Assembly: GCF_000026145.1 (NCBI RefSeq)
Contig: NC_009445.1
Span: 2,914,001 to 2,978,000, forward strand
Length of the DNA: 64,000 nucleotides
Source: Bradyrhizobium sp. ORS 278
Lineage (GTDB): Bacteria; Pseudomonadota; Alphaproteobacteria; Rhizobiales; Xanthobacteraceae
Direction: 5' to 3'
The notes below the pieces were generated by a model. That model had not been told where the DNA came from. It saw nothing but the letters and a program-made list of their open reading frames with translations, and did not search any database. The translations under genes were made by a program, and so were the position numbers. Shown here piece after piece: positions 42,894-51,850 of the stretch. The number at the start of each line of letters is the position of its first letter. The stretch's first letter is position 1.

Positions 42894-44558
42894 TCACCGG
42901 CCCCCGGCCATCATCCGGCTGACGCAGTTGTTGAACGACATCGTGTCGCCGCCGGCACCATTGCGGCCGTACTCCCATGCGCCCGTGGCGGCATTGCAGC
43001 GGCCGCCGATCTGAATCGCGCAGCGCTGATTGATGCTGGTACAGCGGCCGCCGCTGCTGGCGCGCCGGGTCTCCGACTCGGAGCGCATCGCCATCGCGGG
43101 CTCCTTCTTTCGCGCCGGCTCCTCGGGCTTCTTGGTGACGGGCTCGCCCTTGCGCCTGACGCAGTCGCCATCCTCATCCAGCGCCTGACCCGCGGGACAG
43201 GTGATCTTGACGCAGGCCTCGTCCTCGGCGCGCTGGCCCTTGCCGCAGAGCAGGGGACAGATGCGTGATGTCTTCGCCTTCACGGCCCCCAGCGCATCGA
43301 TACTCGCGACCTGGACGTCGAACCTGGTTCCGGCCTGCTTGTTGAAGCGCTCCAGCGCCCGGCGCGCATGGAGATCCCAAGTGCCGTCGTTGTCGGCGGT
43401 GCTGCAGCCGACGCGGCGCAGTTCCGCGGCGAGCAGGCGCGGCAGATCAGGCGGCGGCGCGGCCGTCGGCGTCGCGGGGGGAGGCTGTACCGCCGCGACC
43501 GCAGTCGGTGCGGAGGAGGGGGCCGGCTTCTCGGGCTGCTGGGCCGGATCGGGCGGGCTGCGCGTAACCTCGGGGGCCGCAGCCTCGGGGGCGCGCGCCA
43601 ACTCGGCGGGCTTTGCGGCGGCGGTCGGCGACAGCTTGGCGCGCTGCGCCTTGGCGAGGGTGGCGTAGAAGCCGGTGGGGTATTTTTCGAGAAACGCGTC
43701 GAACGCCGCCGGGCTGCCGGCGCGTTCCGCCAGCTCGTAGTCGCGCCGCATCCCCGCGTCGGGATCGGTGGCCGCGCTCGGGGATGGTGCTGCCGGCACC
43801 AGCGCGACGTCGTTGCCGCCGAGCGAGCCGTAGACATAGGGCTCCTGCCGATAGCCGGTCGCCTTCAGCACGTCATCGCGGACGAAGCCGAAGGCCCGGC
43901 GCAGATCGAGGCCGGGCTTCGGCAGATGTGTGACCAGCGCCATCGCGTAGGGGCTGTTGCTGGCATCGCCGTCGGCGGCGGTCGAGCCGGCCTTGGCGGA
44001 GAACGCGATCATCGTGTTCGGGCTCGACGGCTCGACCTTGGCGAGTCCACGTCCGACGCTGCGCGAGGCGATGCTGCGCTTCATCGTCTTGGCGAACGGG
44101 TTGTCGCGGCAGGCGTCGAGCACGACGAGGCGCAGCTGCCTGGCGGGCTCGATCGCGAACAGCACGCGGTCCAGCGCGATCGCCTCGTCGAGCACGTCGC
44201 TGTCGGCCTCGAGCGAGGCGTCGGTCGGGATCAGGTAGTTGACGCCGTCGAGCTCGATGCCGTGGCCGGCGTAGTAGATCACGGCCACCTCCGCCTCGCG
44301 CGCCCGCGCGCCGAATTCGCGCAAGGCACGGCGCATCTCCTGCACGCCGAGATCCAGCCTGACATCGACGCGCTCGAAGCCGGCGTTGCGGAACATGTCG
44401 CCGACGAGCTTCGCATCATTGGCGGGGTTCGATAGCCGGGCGACGGTCTTGTAGGTTGAATTGCCGATCACCAGCGCGACCCGCTTCTCGGCCAGCGCGG
44501 CCGTGCTGCTGCCCAGCAGCAGCAGCATGAGAACTAAGAGGTAGCGCAATGCCGACAT
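42894..44558 (-). CDS. Caspase-like (peptidase C14) secreted protein
   Basis: A 554-residue protein. A signal peptide (about 1-23, MSALRYLLVLMLLLLGSSTA) directs it to the periplasm. The caspase-like domain follows (about 24-250) with the catalytic dyad in IYYAGHGIEL (H99) and VVLDACRDNP (C150). A Pro/Ala-rich linker (about 330-390) leads to a C-terminal region with clustered cysteines (RICPLLCGKG, VKITCPAG and EDGDCVRR, then RCTSINQRCAIQIGGRCN). Bacterial caspase homologues have roles in proteolysis or signalling that are poorly defined. Both catalytic residues are intact. I chose the ATG at 44558, giving a clean signal peptide; the frame is open to 44597. The periplasmic location is inference from the signal sequence. 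Confidence 0.88.
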   Translation of the reverse strand: MSALRYLLVLMLLLLGSSTAALAEKRVALVIGNSTYKTVARLSNPANDAKLVGDMFRNAGFERVDVRLDLGVQEMRRALREFGARAREAEVAVIYYAGHGIELDGVNYLIPTDASLEADSDVLDEAIALDRVLFAIEPARQLRLVVLDACRDNPFAKTMKRSIASRSVGRGLAKVEPSSPNTMIAFSAKAGSTAADGDASNSPYAMALVTHLPKPGLDLRRAFGFVRDDVLKATGYRQEPYVYGSLGGNDVALVPAAPSPSAATDPDAGMRRDYELAERAGSPAAFDAFLEKYPTGFYATLAKAQRAKLSPTAAAKPAELARAPEAAAPEVTRSPPDPAQQPEKPAPSSAPTAVAAVQPPPATPTAAPPPDLPRLLAAELRRVGCSTADNDGTWDLHARRALERFNKQAGTRFDVQVASIDALGAVKAKTSRICPLLCGKGQRAEDEACVKITCPAGQALDEDGDCVRRKGEPVTKKPEEPARKKEPAMAMRSESETRRASSGGRCTSINQRCAIQIGGRCNAATGAWEYGRNGAGGDTMSFNNCVSRMMAGGR

Positions 44559-44735
44559 TGGTTTCCCGGACAATACCCACGGTCGAGGCTGTGACACACT
44601 ATCCAGCCATGTCGGCCACGCAAGGTGCGCGGACAGGCTCGCGGCGCCGGCCTCTGCCGTCTCGGCAGCGATCAGTGTCCCCTGGCGCGGTCCTTGCTTC
44701 CGTGATGGAACTCACATCTAGCGGAAGAGAACCGT

Positions 44736-45644
44736 ATGAAGACCTCACGTCTCCTCGCGTATGCCCTGTTCGCCACGATGCTGGCGGCGCCCGCGCTTGC
44801 GGAGGACCTCACCGGCACCTTGCAGAAGGTCAAGGAGACCGGCACGATCACGATCGGCTACCGCGAAACCTCGCTGCCGTTCTCCTATATCGACGACAAC
44901 CAGAAACCACTCGGCTTCGCGCTCGACATCTGCGGCAAGATCGTCGACGAGATCAAGGCGACGCTGAAGCTCGACAAGCTCGAGGTCAAGCTGACGCCGG
45001 TGTCGTCTGCGACGCGCATTCCGCTGATGGCTAACGGCACCATCGATCTCGAATGCGCCTCGACCACCAACAATCTCGAGCGGCAGCGGCTGGTGTCGTT
45101 CTCCCACACCTATTTCCTCACTGCCAGCCGCTATGTCGCCAAGGCGGCGAGCGGGCTGAAGACGATCGACGATCTCAAGGGCAAGACGGTGGCCTCGACG
45201 TCGGGCACCAGCAACATCAAGCAGCTCTACGAGGCCAACACGGCCCGCCAGCTCGGCCTGAACATCGTTGCCGCCAAGGACAATGCCGAGGGCTTCCTGA
45301 TGGTCGAGAACGGCCGCGCCGACGCCTATGTCATGGACGACATCCTGCTCGCGGGCCTCGTCGCCAGCGCCAAGGCGCCGTCGGACTACGCGATCTCGAC
45401 CGACCAGTTCTCGATGCCCGAGCCCTACGGCATCATGCTGCGCAAGGATGATCCGGCCTTCAAGACGGTCGTCGACCGCGCCACGGCGAAGCTCTACACC
45501 AGCCCCGAGATCGCGACGCTGTACGCGAAATGGTTCATGACCCCGGTGCCGCCCAAGGGCGTGAACTTCAACTTCCCGATGACGGCGGTGCTGCAGAAGG
45601 CGTTCGCGCAGCCGAACGACAGCGGCGATCCGAAGGCGTATTGA
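44736..45644 (+). CDS. Amino-acid ABC transporter substrate-binding protein (glutamate/aspartate type)
   Basis: A 302-residue periplasmic binding protein of family 3 (GltI/AapJ-type). It has a signal peptide (about 1-23, ending ALAEDLTG), then two lobes with the recognisable GTITIGYRETSLPFSYIDDN, NGTIDLECASTTNNLERQRL, GKTVASTSGTSNIKQ and ADAYVMDDILLAG. The fold binds an acidic amino acid between the lobes. No permease or ATPase gene is adjacent, so it is an orphan solute receptor that would pair with components elsewhere. The start at 44736 is preceded by GGAAGAG. Divergent to it, upstream, is the caspase-like gene. Confidence 0.92.
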   Translation: MKTSRLLAYALFATMLAAPALAEDLTGTLQKVKETGTITIGYRETSLPFSYIDDNQKPLGFALDICGKIVDEIKATLKLDKLEVKLTPVSSATRIPLMANGTIDLECASTTNNLERQRLVSFSHTYFLTASRYVAKAASGLKTIDDLKGKTVASTSGTSNIKQLYEANTARQLGLNIVAAKDNAEGFLMVENGRADAYVMDDILLAGLVASAKAPSDYAISTDQFSMPEPYGIMLRKDDPAFKTVVDRATAKLYTSPEIATLYAKWFMTPVPPKGVNFNFPMTAVLQKAFAQPNDSGDPKAY

Positions 45645-45707
45645 GTGCGCAAAACCAAGGACGGCGTTAAGGGATCGCCTGACGCCGTCTGGTCTATCGG
45701 GCTTCGA

Positions 45708-45998
45708 TCATGGATCTGGAAAGCGGCAAGCGGTCGCCCTCATGTGGTTCGCTTGGGTGGTCGCGTCGGCGTCATAGATGTACAGCGTTACGGGACAACG
45801 TTGCTGGTTGGCCCAGTCAATCGCCTCTCGAAGCGAGATGCCACATCTGATGTCGTAGTCGACGACCAAATTTGGATGGGCGTCCTCGGCCTGATCGGAG
45901 TCGCGACAGCTGTTGTCATGTTCGATGGCCTCGACGATTGCGTCGATATGTTTCCAGCGGTAGGGACGGTGCCTACGATCAATAATGTTCCAGATCAT
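45708..45998 (-). CDS. Small hypothetical protein
   Basis: A 96-residue protein (MIWNIIDRRHRPYRWKHIDA onwards) with a mixed alpha-beta pattern and no signal. Segments like SLREAIDWANQQ and PVTLYIYDADA give it the look of a small cytosolic domain. I believe similar proteins starting with M-I-x-N-x-x-D-R-R occur in Bradyrhizobium, but I cannot name a family. The frame is open to 46073 (121 residues), with no good ribosome binding site at either candidate. GC is lower than in the flanking genes, which supports an accessory origin. It could be a spurious ORF. Confidence 0.5.
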   Translation of the reverse strand: MIWNIIDRRHRPYRWKHIDAIVEAIEHDNSCRDSDQAEDAHPNLVVDYDIRCGISLREAIDWANQQRCPVTLYIYDADATTQANHMRATACRFPDP

Positions 45999-46102
45999 CC
46001 GGGTGAACCGGCGTGATCGCCGGCCTGCTGTTTCACAATGCCCCGATCCGTACGTATTGACGGGCTCCGCCATAGATCAGGATCTAAGACTTCGCTGAGG
46101 TG

Positions 46103-46128
46103 AGACCCGGCCGTTGGCGGCCGGGTCT
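46103..46128 (-). terminator. Hairpin downstream of ilvD
   Basis: AGACCCGGCC (46103-46112) and GGCCGGGTCT (46119-46128) form a perfect 10-bp stem with a 6-base loop. On the minus strand it lies about 30 bases past the ilvD stop. No clear T-run follows, so termination strength is uncertain. Confidence 0.6.
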
Positions 46129-46157
46129 ATGAACCATTAAGAGGGTTGGTTGGTTAC

Positions 46158-47996
46158 CTACTTCACCACCCGCACCGCGCCCTTGGCGGCACTTGACGCA
46201 AATGCAGCATAGGCCTTGAGCGCGGTCGAGACCTTGCGGGCGCGGGTCTTCGGCTTCCAGGCCTGATCGCCCTTCGCCTCCATCGCGGCGCGGCGCTTGG
46301 CGAGTTCCTCGTCTGACACGGCGAGATGGATGGTGCGGTTGGGGATGTCGATCTCGATACGATCGCCGTCCTGCACCAGGCCGATGAGACCGCCTTCGGC
46401 GGCTTCTGGCGAGACGTGGCCGATCGACAGGCCCGAGGTGCCGCCGGAGAAGCGGCCGTCGGTGATCAGCGCGCAGGCCTTGCCGAGGCCCTTCGACTTC
46501 AGATAGCTGGTCGGATACAGCATCTCCTGCATGCCTGGGCCGCCGCGCGGGCCTTCATAGATGATGACGACGATGTCGCCGGCCTTGATCTTGTTGGTGA
46601 GGATCGCTTCGACCGCCGCGTCCTGGCTCTCCATCACCCGCGCGGGGCCTGCGAATTTCAGGATCGAGGCATCAACGCCGGCGGTCTTCACGATGCAGCC
46701 GTCGAGCGCGATGTTGCCGGTCAGCACGGCCAAGCCGCCATCCTTGGAATAGGCGTGGTCGAGGTCGCGGATGCAGCCTGTCTGCCGGTCGAGATCGAGC
46801 TCCTGGTAGCGGCGGTCCTGGCTGAAGGCGACCTGGGTCGGCACGCCGCCGGGGGCGGCCATGTAGAAGTTCTTCACGCTCTCGCTGGAGGTCTGGCGGA
46901 TGTCCCAGCGCTCCAGCGCTGCCGCGAGCGAGGCCGAATGCACGCTCGGCAACTCCGTGTGCAGCAGGCCGGCGCGGGCGAGCTCGCCGAGGATGCCCAT
47001 CACGCCGCCGGCGCGATGCACGTCCTCCATGTGCACGTCGGCTACCGCGGGCGCGACCTTGCACAGGCAGGGCACCTTGCGCGACAGCCGGTCAATATCG
47101 GTCATCGTGAACGGGATCTCGCCCTCATGCGCGGCGGCGAGCAGATGCAGCACGGTGTTGGTCGAGCCGCCCATCGCGATGTCCATGCTCATCGCGTTCT
47201 CGAACGCCTTGAAGTTGGCGATCGAACGCGGCAGCACGCTCGCATCGTCCTGCTCGTAGTAGCGGCGGGCGAGATCGACGATCAGGTGACCGGCCTCGAC
47301 GAACAGGCCCTTGCGGTCGGCATGCGTCGCCAGCACCGAGCCATTGCCGGGCAGCGACAGGCCGAGTGCCTCGGTCAGGCAGTTCATCGAGTTGGCGGTG
47401 AACATGCCGGAGCAGGAGCCGCAGGTCGGGCAGGCCGAGCGCTCCATCACCTCGACGTCGGCATCCGACACCTTGTCGTCGGCGGCCACGATCATCGCGT
47501 CGATCAGGTCGACCTTGCGCAGCTTGCCCTCGATGTTGACCTTGCCGGCCTCCATCGGGCCGCCCGAGACGAACACCGCGGGAATATTCAGCCGCATCGC
47601 GGCCATCAGCATGCCCGGGGTGATCTTGTCGCAGTTGGAGATGCAGACCATGGCGTCGGCGCAATGCGCGTTGACCATGTATTCCGTGCTGTCGGCGATC
47701 AGCTCGCGCGACGGCAGGCTGTAGAGCATGCCGTCATGGCCCATCGCGATGCCGTCGTCGACCGCGATGGTGTTGAACTCCTTCGCGACGCCGCCGGCCT
47801 TCTCGATCTCGCGCGCGACCAGCTGGCCGAGATCCTTGAGATGGACATGGCCGGGGACGAACTGGGTGAAGGAGTTGACGACGGCGATGATCGGCTTGCC
47901 GAAATCCTCGTTGGTCATGCCGGTGGCGCGCCACAGGCCGCGGGCGCCGGCCATGTTGCGGCCATGGGTGGAGGTGCGGGAGCGATAGGCGGGCAT
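46158..47996 (-). CDS. ilvD: Dihydroxy-acid dehydratase
   Basis: A 612-residue enzyme for the third step of branched-chain amino acid synthesis, converting 2,3-dihydroxy acids to 2-oxo acids (isoleucine, valine and pantothenate pathways). The Fe-S cluster cysteines are in [14 protein letters not shown] and [20 protein letters not shown]. The N-terminus [20 protein letters not shown] is the canonical family start. The 34-residue extension to 48098 ([20 protein letters not shown]) is Pro/Ala-rich and not conserved in the family, so I chose the ATG at 47996, with AAGGAAC upstream. The long antisense ORF is a shadow. The neighbour upstream, across a divergent promoter, is the copper pair. Confidence 0.97.
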   Translation of the reverse strand: MPAYRSRTSTHGRNMAGARGLWRATGMTNEDFGKPIIAVVNSFTQFVPGHVHLKDLGQLVAREIEKAGGVAKEFNTIAVDDGIAMGHDGMLYSLPSRELIADSTEYMVNAHCADAMVCISNCDKITPGMLMAAMRLNIPAVFVSGGPMEAGKVNIEGKLRKVDLIDAMIVAADDKVSDADVEVMERSACPTCGSCSGMFTANSMNCLTEALGLSLPGNGSVLATHADRKGLFVEAGHLIVDLARRYYEQDDASVLPRSIANFKAFENAMSMDIAMGGSTNTVLHLLAAAHEGEIPFTMTDIDRLSRKVPCLCKVAPAVADVHMEDVHRAGGVMGILGELARAGLLHTELPSVHSASLAAALERWDIRQTSSESVKNFYMAAPGGVPTQVAFSQDRRYQELDLDRQTGCIRDLDHAYSKDGGLAVLTGNIALDGCIVKTAGVDASILKFAGPARVMESQDAAVEAILTNKIKAGDIVVIIYEGPRGGPGMQEMLYPTSYLKSKGLGKACALITDGRFSGGTSGLSIGHVSPEAAEGGLIGLVQDGDRIEIDIPNRTIHLAVSDEELAKRRAAMEAKGDQAWKPKTRARKVSTALKAYAAFASSAAKGAVRVVK

Positions 47997-48330
47997 GACG
48001 GGTTCCTTGAGACGTTCCTCGGGAGCGGCAATGTTGGGTCCGGCGGACGGGGCGGCGGGCCGCGCCGGCCGGACCGGCGGCAAAGATTTCGGAGGCATAC
48101 AGCGAAGTCCTTGACGATTCGATCCTAAATTTCGCCGCAGCGGGAATGCGGGACGGGCAGGGCAGGTGCCTGAGGGCTACACGCCAAAGTGGCTGTCCAC
48201 AGCGGCGCTCACGGCATTGTGGTGAGGTGTGGAACGGGCGGCTGCCCTAGATTAGAACGGAATCGTTCTTTTCCGGGCGCAGCTCTTGCTTACGGGATGC
48301 TGTGCATCCTCAGATGTCGGCAATCATCCC

Positions 48331-48687
48331 ATGCTCGCCCTGCGACTTCGCCTCCTGGCGCCCCTGGCCATCCTCGCCTTGCCCGGCGCCGCCTCGGCCC
48401 ACGCCATCATCGTGTCCTCGCAGCCCGCCGCCGGCGCGACCATCGACAAGGACGCGCTCGCGATCCGGCTGCGCTTCAACAGTCGCATCGATCACGCCCG
48501 CTCGCGGCTGAAACTGAAAGCGCCCGATGGCGCCGAGCTGGCGCTGACGCCGGTCGCGGATGCGCCGGCCGACGAGATCGATGCGCAAGCCGCCGCGCTC
48601 AGCCCGGGTGCCTGGCACCTGCAATGGCAGGTGCTCAGCGTCGACGGCCACATCACCCGTGGCGACATCCCGTTCAACGTGCGCTAG
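48331..48687 (+). CDS. copC: Copper-binding protein CopC
   Basis: A 118-residue periplasmic CopC-domain protein: signal peptide (about 1-22, LLAPLAILALPGAASAHAII) that exposes the N-terminal histidine in AHAIIVSSQPAAG, as in the family, where this His chelates Cu(II). The mature beta-barrel has IRLRFNSRIDHARSRLKL, and the distal histidine in VLSVDGHITRGDIPFNVR. The Met-rich Cu(I) site of classic CopC is not evident, so it is likely a Cu(II)-only type. The ATG at 48331 is preferred to the ATG at 48286, which lacks the signal structure. The copD gene follows 16 bases later, giving a copC-copD pair for copper uptake or delivery. Confidence 0.9.
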   Translation: MLALRLRLLAPLAILALPGAASAHAIIVSSQPAAGATIDKDALAIRLRFNSRIDHARSRLKLKAPDGAELALTPVADAPADEIDAQAAALSPGAWHLQWQVLSVDGHITRGDIPFNVR

Positions 48688-48703
48688 CCGTCGTTCTCTC
48701 GTC

Positions 48704-50362
48704 ATGGCGCTGTTCCTCGACATCTTCGGCTATCTCTCGGTGGTGCTGCGCGGGCTGACGCTGCTGGCACAGTCGTTCACGCTCGGCGGACTGGCGTTCC
48801 AACTGCTGCTGATGCGGCCGCTGCAGACGAAGCTGTCGGCGGTGGCGCTGGTGGTGGGGAAGCGCGCCCAGCGATTTCTGCGGTGGAGCGCGCTCGGCTG
48901 GTGCGCGGTCGTCGCAGCTTCGCTCGCCGTCAACATGGCCGCGCTGACCGGGACGCTCGACCTGTCCTGGCGCGAGGCGGCCGGCGCCGACTTCGCCCGC
49001 TCGGGCTTCGCCGTTGCCGCCTGCGCGCTGGGCATCGCCGCGCTGGCGCGGACCGGCACCTGGGTCGGCGGCCGCGCGGCAGCGCTGGTGGCGCTTGCAG
49101 GGCTGGCGCTGGCGATGCAGCTCAATCTCACCCACGCCGCGAGCCGGCTCGACGTGCGCTGGCCGCTGCTGGTGGCGGACTTCCTGCACATGCTCGGAGC
49201 CGGCGTGTGGATCGGCGGCCTGCCGTATTTCCTGATGGCGCTCAACGGCTGCACGGCGGAGGCCGACCAGCGGCTGATCGGAAGGCGCTATTCGCTGATG
49301 TCGATGGCCTCGGTCGCGGCGATCGTGACCGGCGGCGCCCTCATGGCGATCGCCTATCTCGGCTCGTTCGAGGCGATCTACGGCACGGCCTATGGCGTGA
49401 TGACCGCGGCCAAGGTCGCGATGCTGCTGATGCTGCTCGCGCTCGGCGCAGGCAACTTCTTCGCCGTCGAGCGCCTGCGGCGGCGCGATCCGTCAACGCC
49501 ATTGTTGCGGATGAAGCGCTTCGTCGAGGTCGAGCTCGGCATCGGACTGACGGTGCTGCTGACCGCGGGCTCGCTGACCTCGCTGCCGCCCGGCAGCGAC
49601 CTCAGCCAGGACCGGTTGAGCTGGTCGGAGATCGTCGAGCGCGCCGCGCCGCAATGGCCGCGGCTGACGAGCCCCTCGGTCGATCAGCTGACGATCTCGC
49701 AGCTGCAGGCGAAAATCGATGCCGCAGACGCCCAGCGCGTGACCGCGCCGCCGGCCTATGTGCCGGGCGAGGGCGTGATCCTGCCGCGCAGCGCCGCCGA
49801 TATCGCCTGGTCGGAATACAACCATCATTGGGCAGGGATCTTCGTCTTGCTGATCGGCGTGCTCGCGCTGATCGAACGCTTTTCGTGGGGCAGGTGGGCG
49901 CGGCACTGGCCGCTGCTGTTCCTGGTGATGGCGGCGTTCCTGTTCCTGCGCGCCGACGAGATGGCCTGGCCGCTCGGACCGATCGGCTTCTGGGCGTCGT
50001 GGCGCGATCCCGAAGTGGCGCAGCACCGGCTGTTCGTGGTGCTGATCATCCTGTTCGGCCTGTTCGAATGGCGGGTGCGGCTGCGCGGGCAGGAGGCGGG
50101 CCGCGCCGCACTGGTGTTTCCGCTGACGGTCGCCGCCGGCGGCGCGCTGCTGCTGACGCATTCGCACGCCATCGCCAACGTCAAGGACCAGCTGCTGATC
50201 GAGATGAGCCACACGCCGCTGGCGCTCTGCGGCATCACCGCCGGCTGGGCGCGCTGGCTGGAGCTGCGCATGGACGGCAGGATCAGCCGCGCCGCGGCCT
50301 GGGTGTGGCCGGTGGCGTTCGTGTTGGTCGGGCTGATCCTGCTCGATTATCGCGAGGCCTGA
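48704..50362 (+). CDS. copD: Copper resistance D family membrane protein
   Basis: A 552-residue polytopic protein with around 12 hydrophobic segments. The N-terminal half has the CopD pattern VLRGLTLLAQSFTLGGLAF and LHMLGAGVWIGGLPYFLMAL with a conserved His. The second half is an extra membrane region (GIFVLLIGVLALIERF; WPLLFLVMAAFLFL; AGGALLLTHSHAIANV). This resembles the long CopD/YcnJ-type fusions. It acts with CopC in moving copper across the inner membrane. It starts at ATG 48704, 16 bases after copC. Histidines such as those in LTHSHAIANV and MSHTPLALCG are candidate metal ligands. Confidence 0.88.
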   Translation: MALFLDIFGYLSVVLRGLTLLAQSFTLGGLAFQLLLMRPLQTKLSAVALVVGKRAQRFLRWSALGWCAVVAASLAVNMAALTGTLDLSWREAAGADFARSGFAVAACALGIAALARTGTWVGGRAAALVALAGLALAMQLNLTHAASRLDVRWPLLVADFLHMLGAGVWIGGLPYFLMALNGCTAEADQRLIGRRYSLMSMASVAAIVTGGALMAIAYLGSFEAIYGTAYGVMTAAKVAMLLMLLALGAGNFFAVERLRRRDPSTPLLRMKRFVEVELGIGLTVLLTAGSLTSLPPGSDLSQDRLSWSEIVERAAPQWPRLTSPSVDQLTISQLQAKIDAADAQRVTAPPAYVPGEGVILPRSAADIAWSEYNHHWAGIFVLLIGVLALIERFSWGRWARHWPLLFLVMAAFLFLRADEMAWPLGPIGFWASWRDPEVAQHRLFVVLIILFGLFEWRVRLRGQEAGRAALVFPLTVAAGGALLLTHSHAIANVKDQLLIEMSHTPLALCGITAGWARWLELRMDGRISRAAAWVWPVAFVLVGLILLDYREA

Positions 50363-50369
50363 CGCGCGC

Positions 50370-51152
50370 TCAGCTTCCACGAGCCTCGCCGGCGTCGGGC
50401 CACAGGATCTCGATGTGCTCGTTGTTGAAGTCGGGATCGTCCTCGCTGCCCCTCTGCCAGCAGGTCATGCCCTGTGGCAGCGTGCTCATCCGGATCGGCT
50501 GGCCATCGGGCACCCGGCCGCCGAACGCGAGCAGGTCGATGAAGCGGTTGACGAGGTCGATGATGGCGGGGCGGTGCTCGGGGCGCACGTTGTGAATGCT
50601 GACGTCCGGACGGCCGAACTTGCGCATCCCGCGGGTGTGGAACCACGCGGTGCCATCCTTTTCCGGCGAGACGAAGGTGACGACGTGGTGCCGTGGTGTG
50701 CAATGTCCGACGCCGAAGGCGTGGGTGCGCCAGTCCGCCGGGCTCCACCATTTGAGGATTTGCGGATCGTAGATCGCGACGCCGCCGGCATCGAGGCAGA
50801 AGGTCAGGAGCCCGATCAGGTCACGAAAATAGCTCAGCGATGGCGGATCGGCGACGTCGCCCCGGATGACGAGGCAGAAATCCTGGGCGGCGACCACCGC
50901 AGCCAGATCAGGATCCTGTGCGACAAGCCTGCCCCAGCCATAGCCGGTGCGAAATTGTGACACCACCATGGGCTGGACGGTGGGGCCATAGCCGGTGAGA
51001 TCGATGCCATCGGGAAGGCCGCGCGACCGATAGGCACTGCGGGAGAACGGGCGGTCGATGTCCACCCAGCCATAGACCACATAGAAGACGAAGGGGTTCT
51101 TGCCGCCCTTGACGTAATGCGGGCGCGGCCAGTCGACGAGCGGCGACGTCAT
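50370..51152 (-). CDS. Hypothetical protein of unknown function
   Basis: A 260-residue soluble protein beginning MTSPLVDWPRPHYVKGGKNP. It has no signal peptide or membrane helix. Aromatic-rich segments (VFYVVYGWVDIDRPFSRSAY, ILKWWSPADWRTHAFGVGHC and TAWFHTRGMRKFGRPDVSIH) give it a compact mixed fold with no catalytic motif I recognise. The ATG at 51152 has GGAGG just upstream. It converges with copD, their stops being 7 bases apart, and its own upstream neighbour on the minus strand is a DUF3455 gene about 90 bases away. The function is unknown. Confidence 0.72.
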   Translation of the reverse strand: MTSPLVDWPRPHYVKGGKNPFVFYVVYGWVDIDRPFSRSAYRSRGLPDGIDLTGYGPTVQPMVVSQFRTGYGWGRLVAQDPDLAAVVAAQDFCLVIRGDVADPPSLSYFRDLIGLLTFCLDAGGVAIYDPQILKWWSPADWRTHAFGVGHCTPRHHVVTFVSPEKDGTAWFHTRGMRKFGRPDVSIHNVRPEHRPAIIDLVNRFIDLLAFGGRVPDGQPIRMSTLPQGMTCWQRGSEDDPDFNNEHIEILWPDAGEARGS

Positions 51153-51245
51153 CCACCATCCTCCGTGGCATCAGGCGAGGCGTGCGTCGCGGACGCGCCC
51201 CGGCCTCTGCTTTGAAATTTCCGGGCGAGGCGCTGTCCCATCGGC

Positions 51246-51752
51246 TCACTCCTTGCGCAGGAAGACGTAGTCCGCGGCATAGGCGACGCTGCGCAGCTGC
51301 CCCGCGGTGTCGCAGGCGCCCTCGAGCTTGCCGCCCGCGGTGTTGATCCGCTGCACCGTGGTGACCTCGGACAGCACGCCTTGGCCGCCGCGGTGGGAGA
51401 CGACGGCGAGCTTCAGCCAGGGAATGTCGCTGTCCGTGGCGCCGACCGCGGTGCCGACCACCCGGCCGCCGACGATCGAGCCGTCCTGGTGCTCCCAGCT
51501 CGGGCCGGCAAAGTGGCGGCCGACGGTCTTGCCGTCCGCGAACAGCGTGGCGATCGGCTCGCGGAAGCCCCAGGCGAGCTTGCCATCCTTGTCCGTCTTG
51601 CATTCGTAGACCTGGGCGCCCTCGGCGTGCAGCGTCAGCGCCGGCTTCTCGCCGGCAGCGATCAGGGCGTCGGGAATCGCGGTCTCGGCCGCCCGGGCCT
51701 GAACCGTCAGGACACCCAGCAGCAACAGCGACAGCGTCGGGATCTCGCGCAT
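51246..51752 (-). CDS. DUF3455 domain protein
   Basis: A 168-residue exported protein with a signal peptide (about 1-21, MREIPTLSLLLLGVLTVQAR) and the DUF3455 pattern LTLHAEGAQVYECKTDKDGK, WGFREPIATLFADG, GRHFAGPSWEHQDGSIV and TAGGKLEGACDTAGQLRSVA. The two cysteines may form a disulphide. The function of the family is unknown; members are often linked to surface or stress. The start at 51752 has GAGGA eight bases upstream, while the TTG at 51758 in frame is less likely. It lies downstream of icd on the same strand, separated by a terminator. Confidence 0.85.
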   Translation of the reverse strand: MREIPTLSLLLLGVLTVQARAAETAIPDALIAAGEKPALTLHAEGAQVYECKTDKDGKLAWGFREPIATLFADGKTVGRHFAGPSWEHQDGSIVGGRVVGTAVGATDSDIPWLKLAVVSHRGGQGVLSEVTTVQRINTAGGKLEGACDTAGQLRSVAYAADYVFLRKE

Positions 51753-51785
51753 GTTCAATTCCTCAAATGACAGCAGAAAACGAAA

Positions 51786-51812
51786 ACGGGCCGCGCTTGT
51801 GGCGCAGCCCGT
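51786..51812 (-). terminator. Rho-independent terminator after icd
   Basis: On the minus strand ACGGGCTGCGC and GCGCGGCCCGT form a stem with one mismatch and a 5-base loop, followed by TTTTCGTTTTC. It starts about 40 bases past the icd stop at 51851, so it ends the icd transcript. Confidence 0.8.
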
Positions 51813-51850
51813 AGTAAATTGGCAAAACCAGAAGGCGAAAGTGGGGAGGC

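Noticed and set aside
46326..48128. A plus-strand ORF of 600 codons over ilvD
   Set aside because: Antisense to a complete ilvD gene; no recognisable domain.
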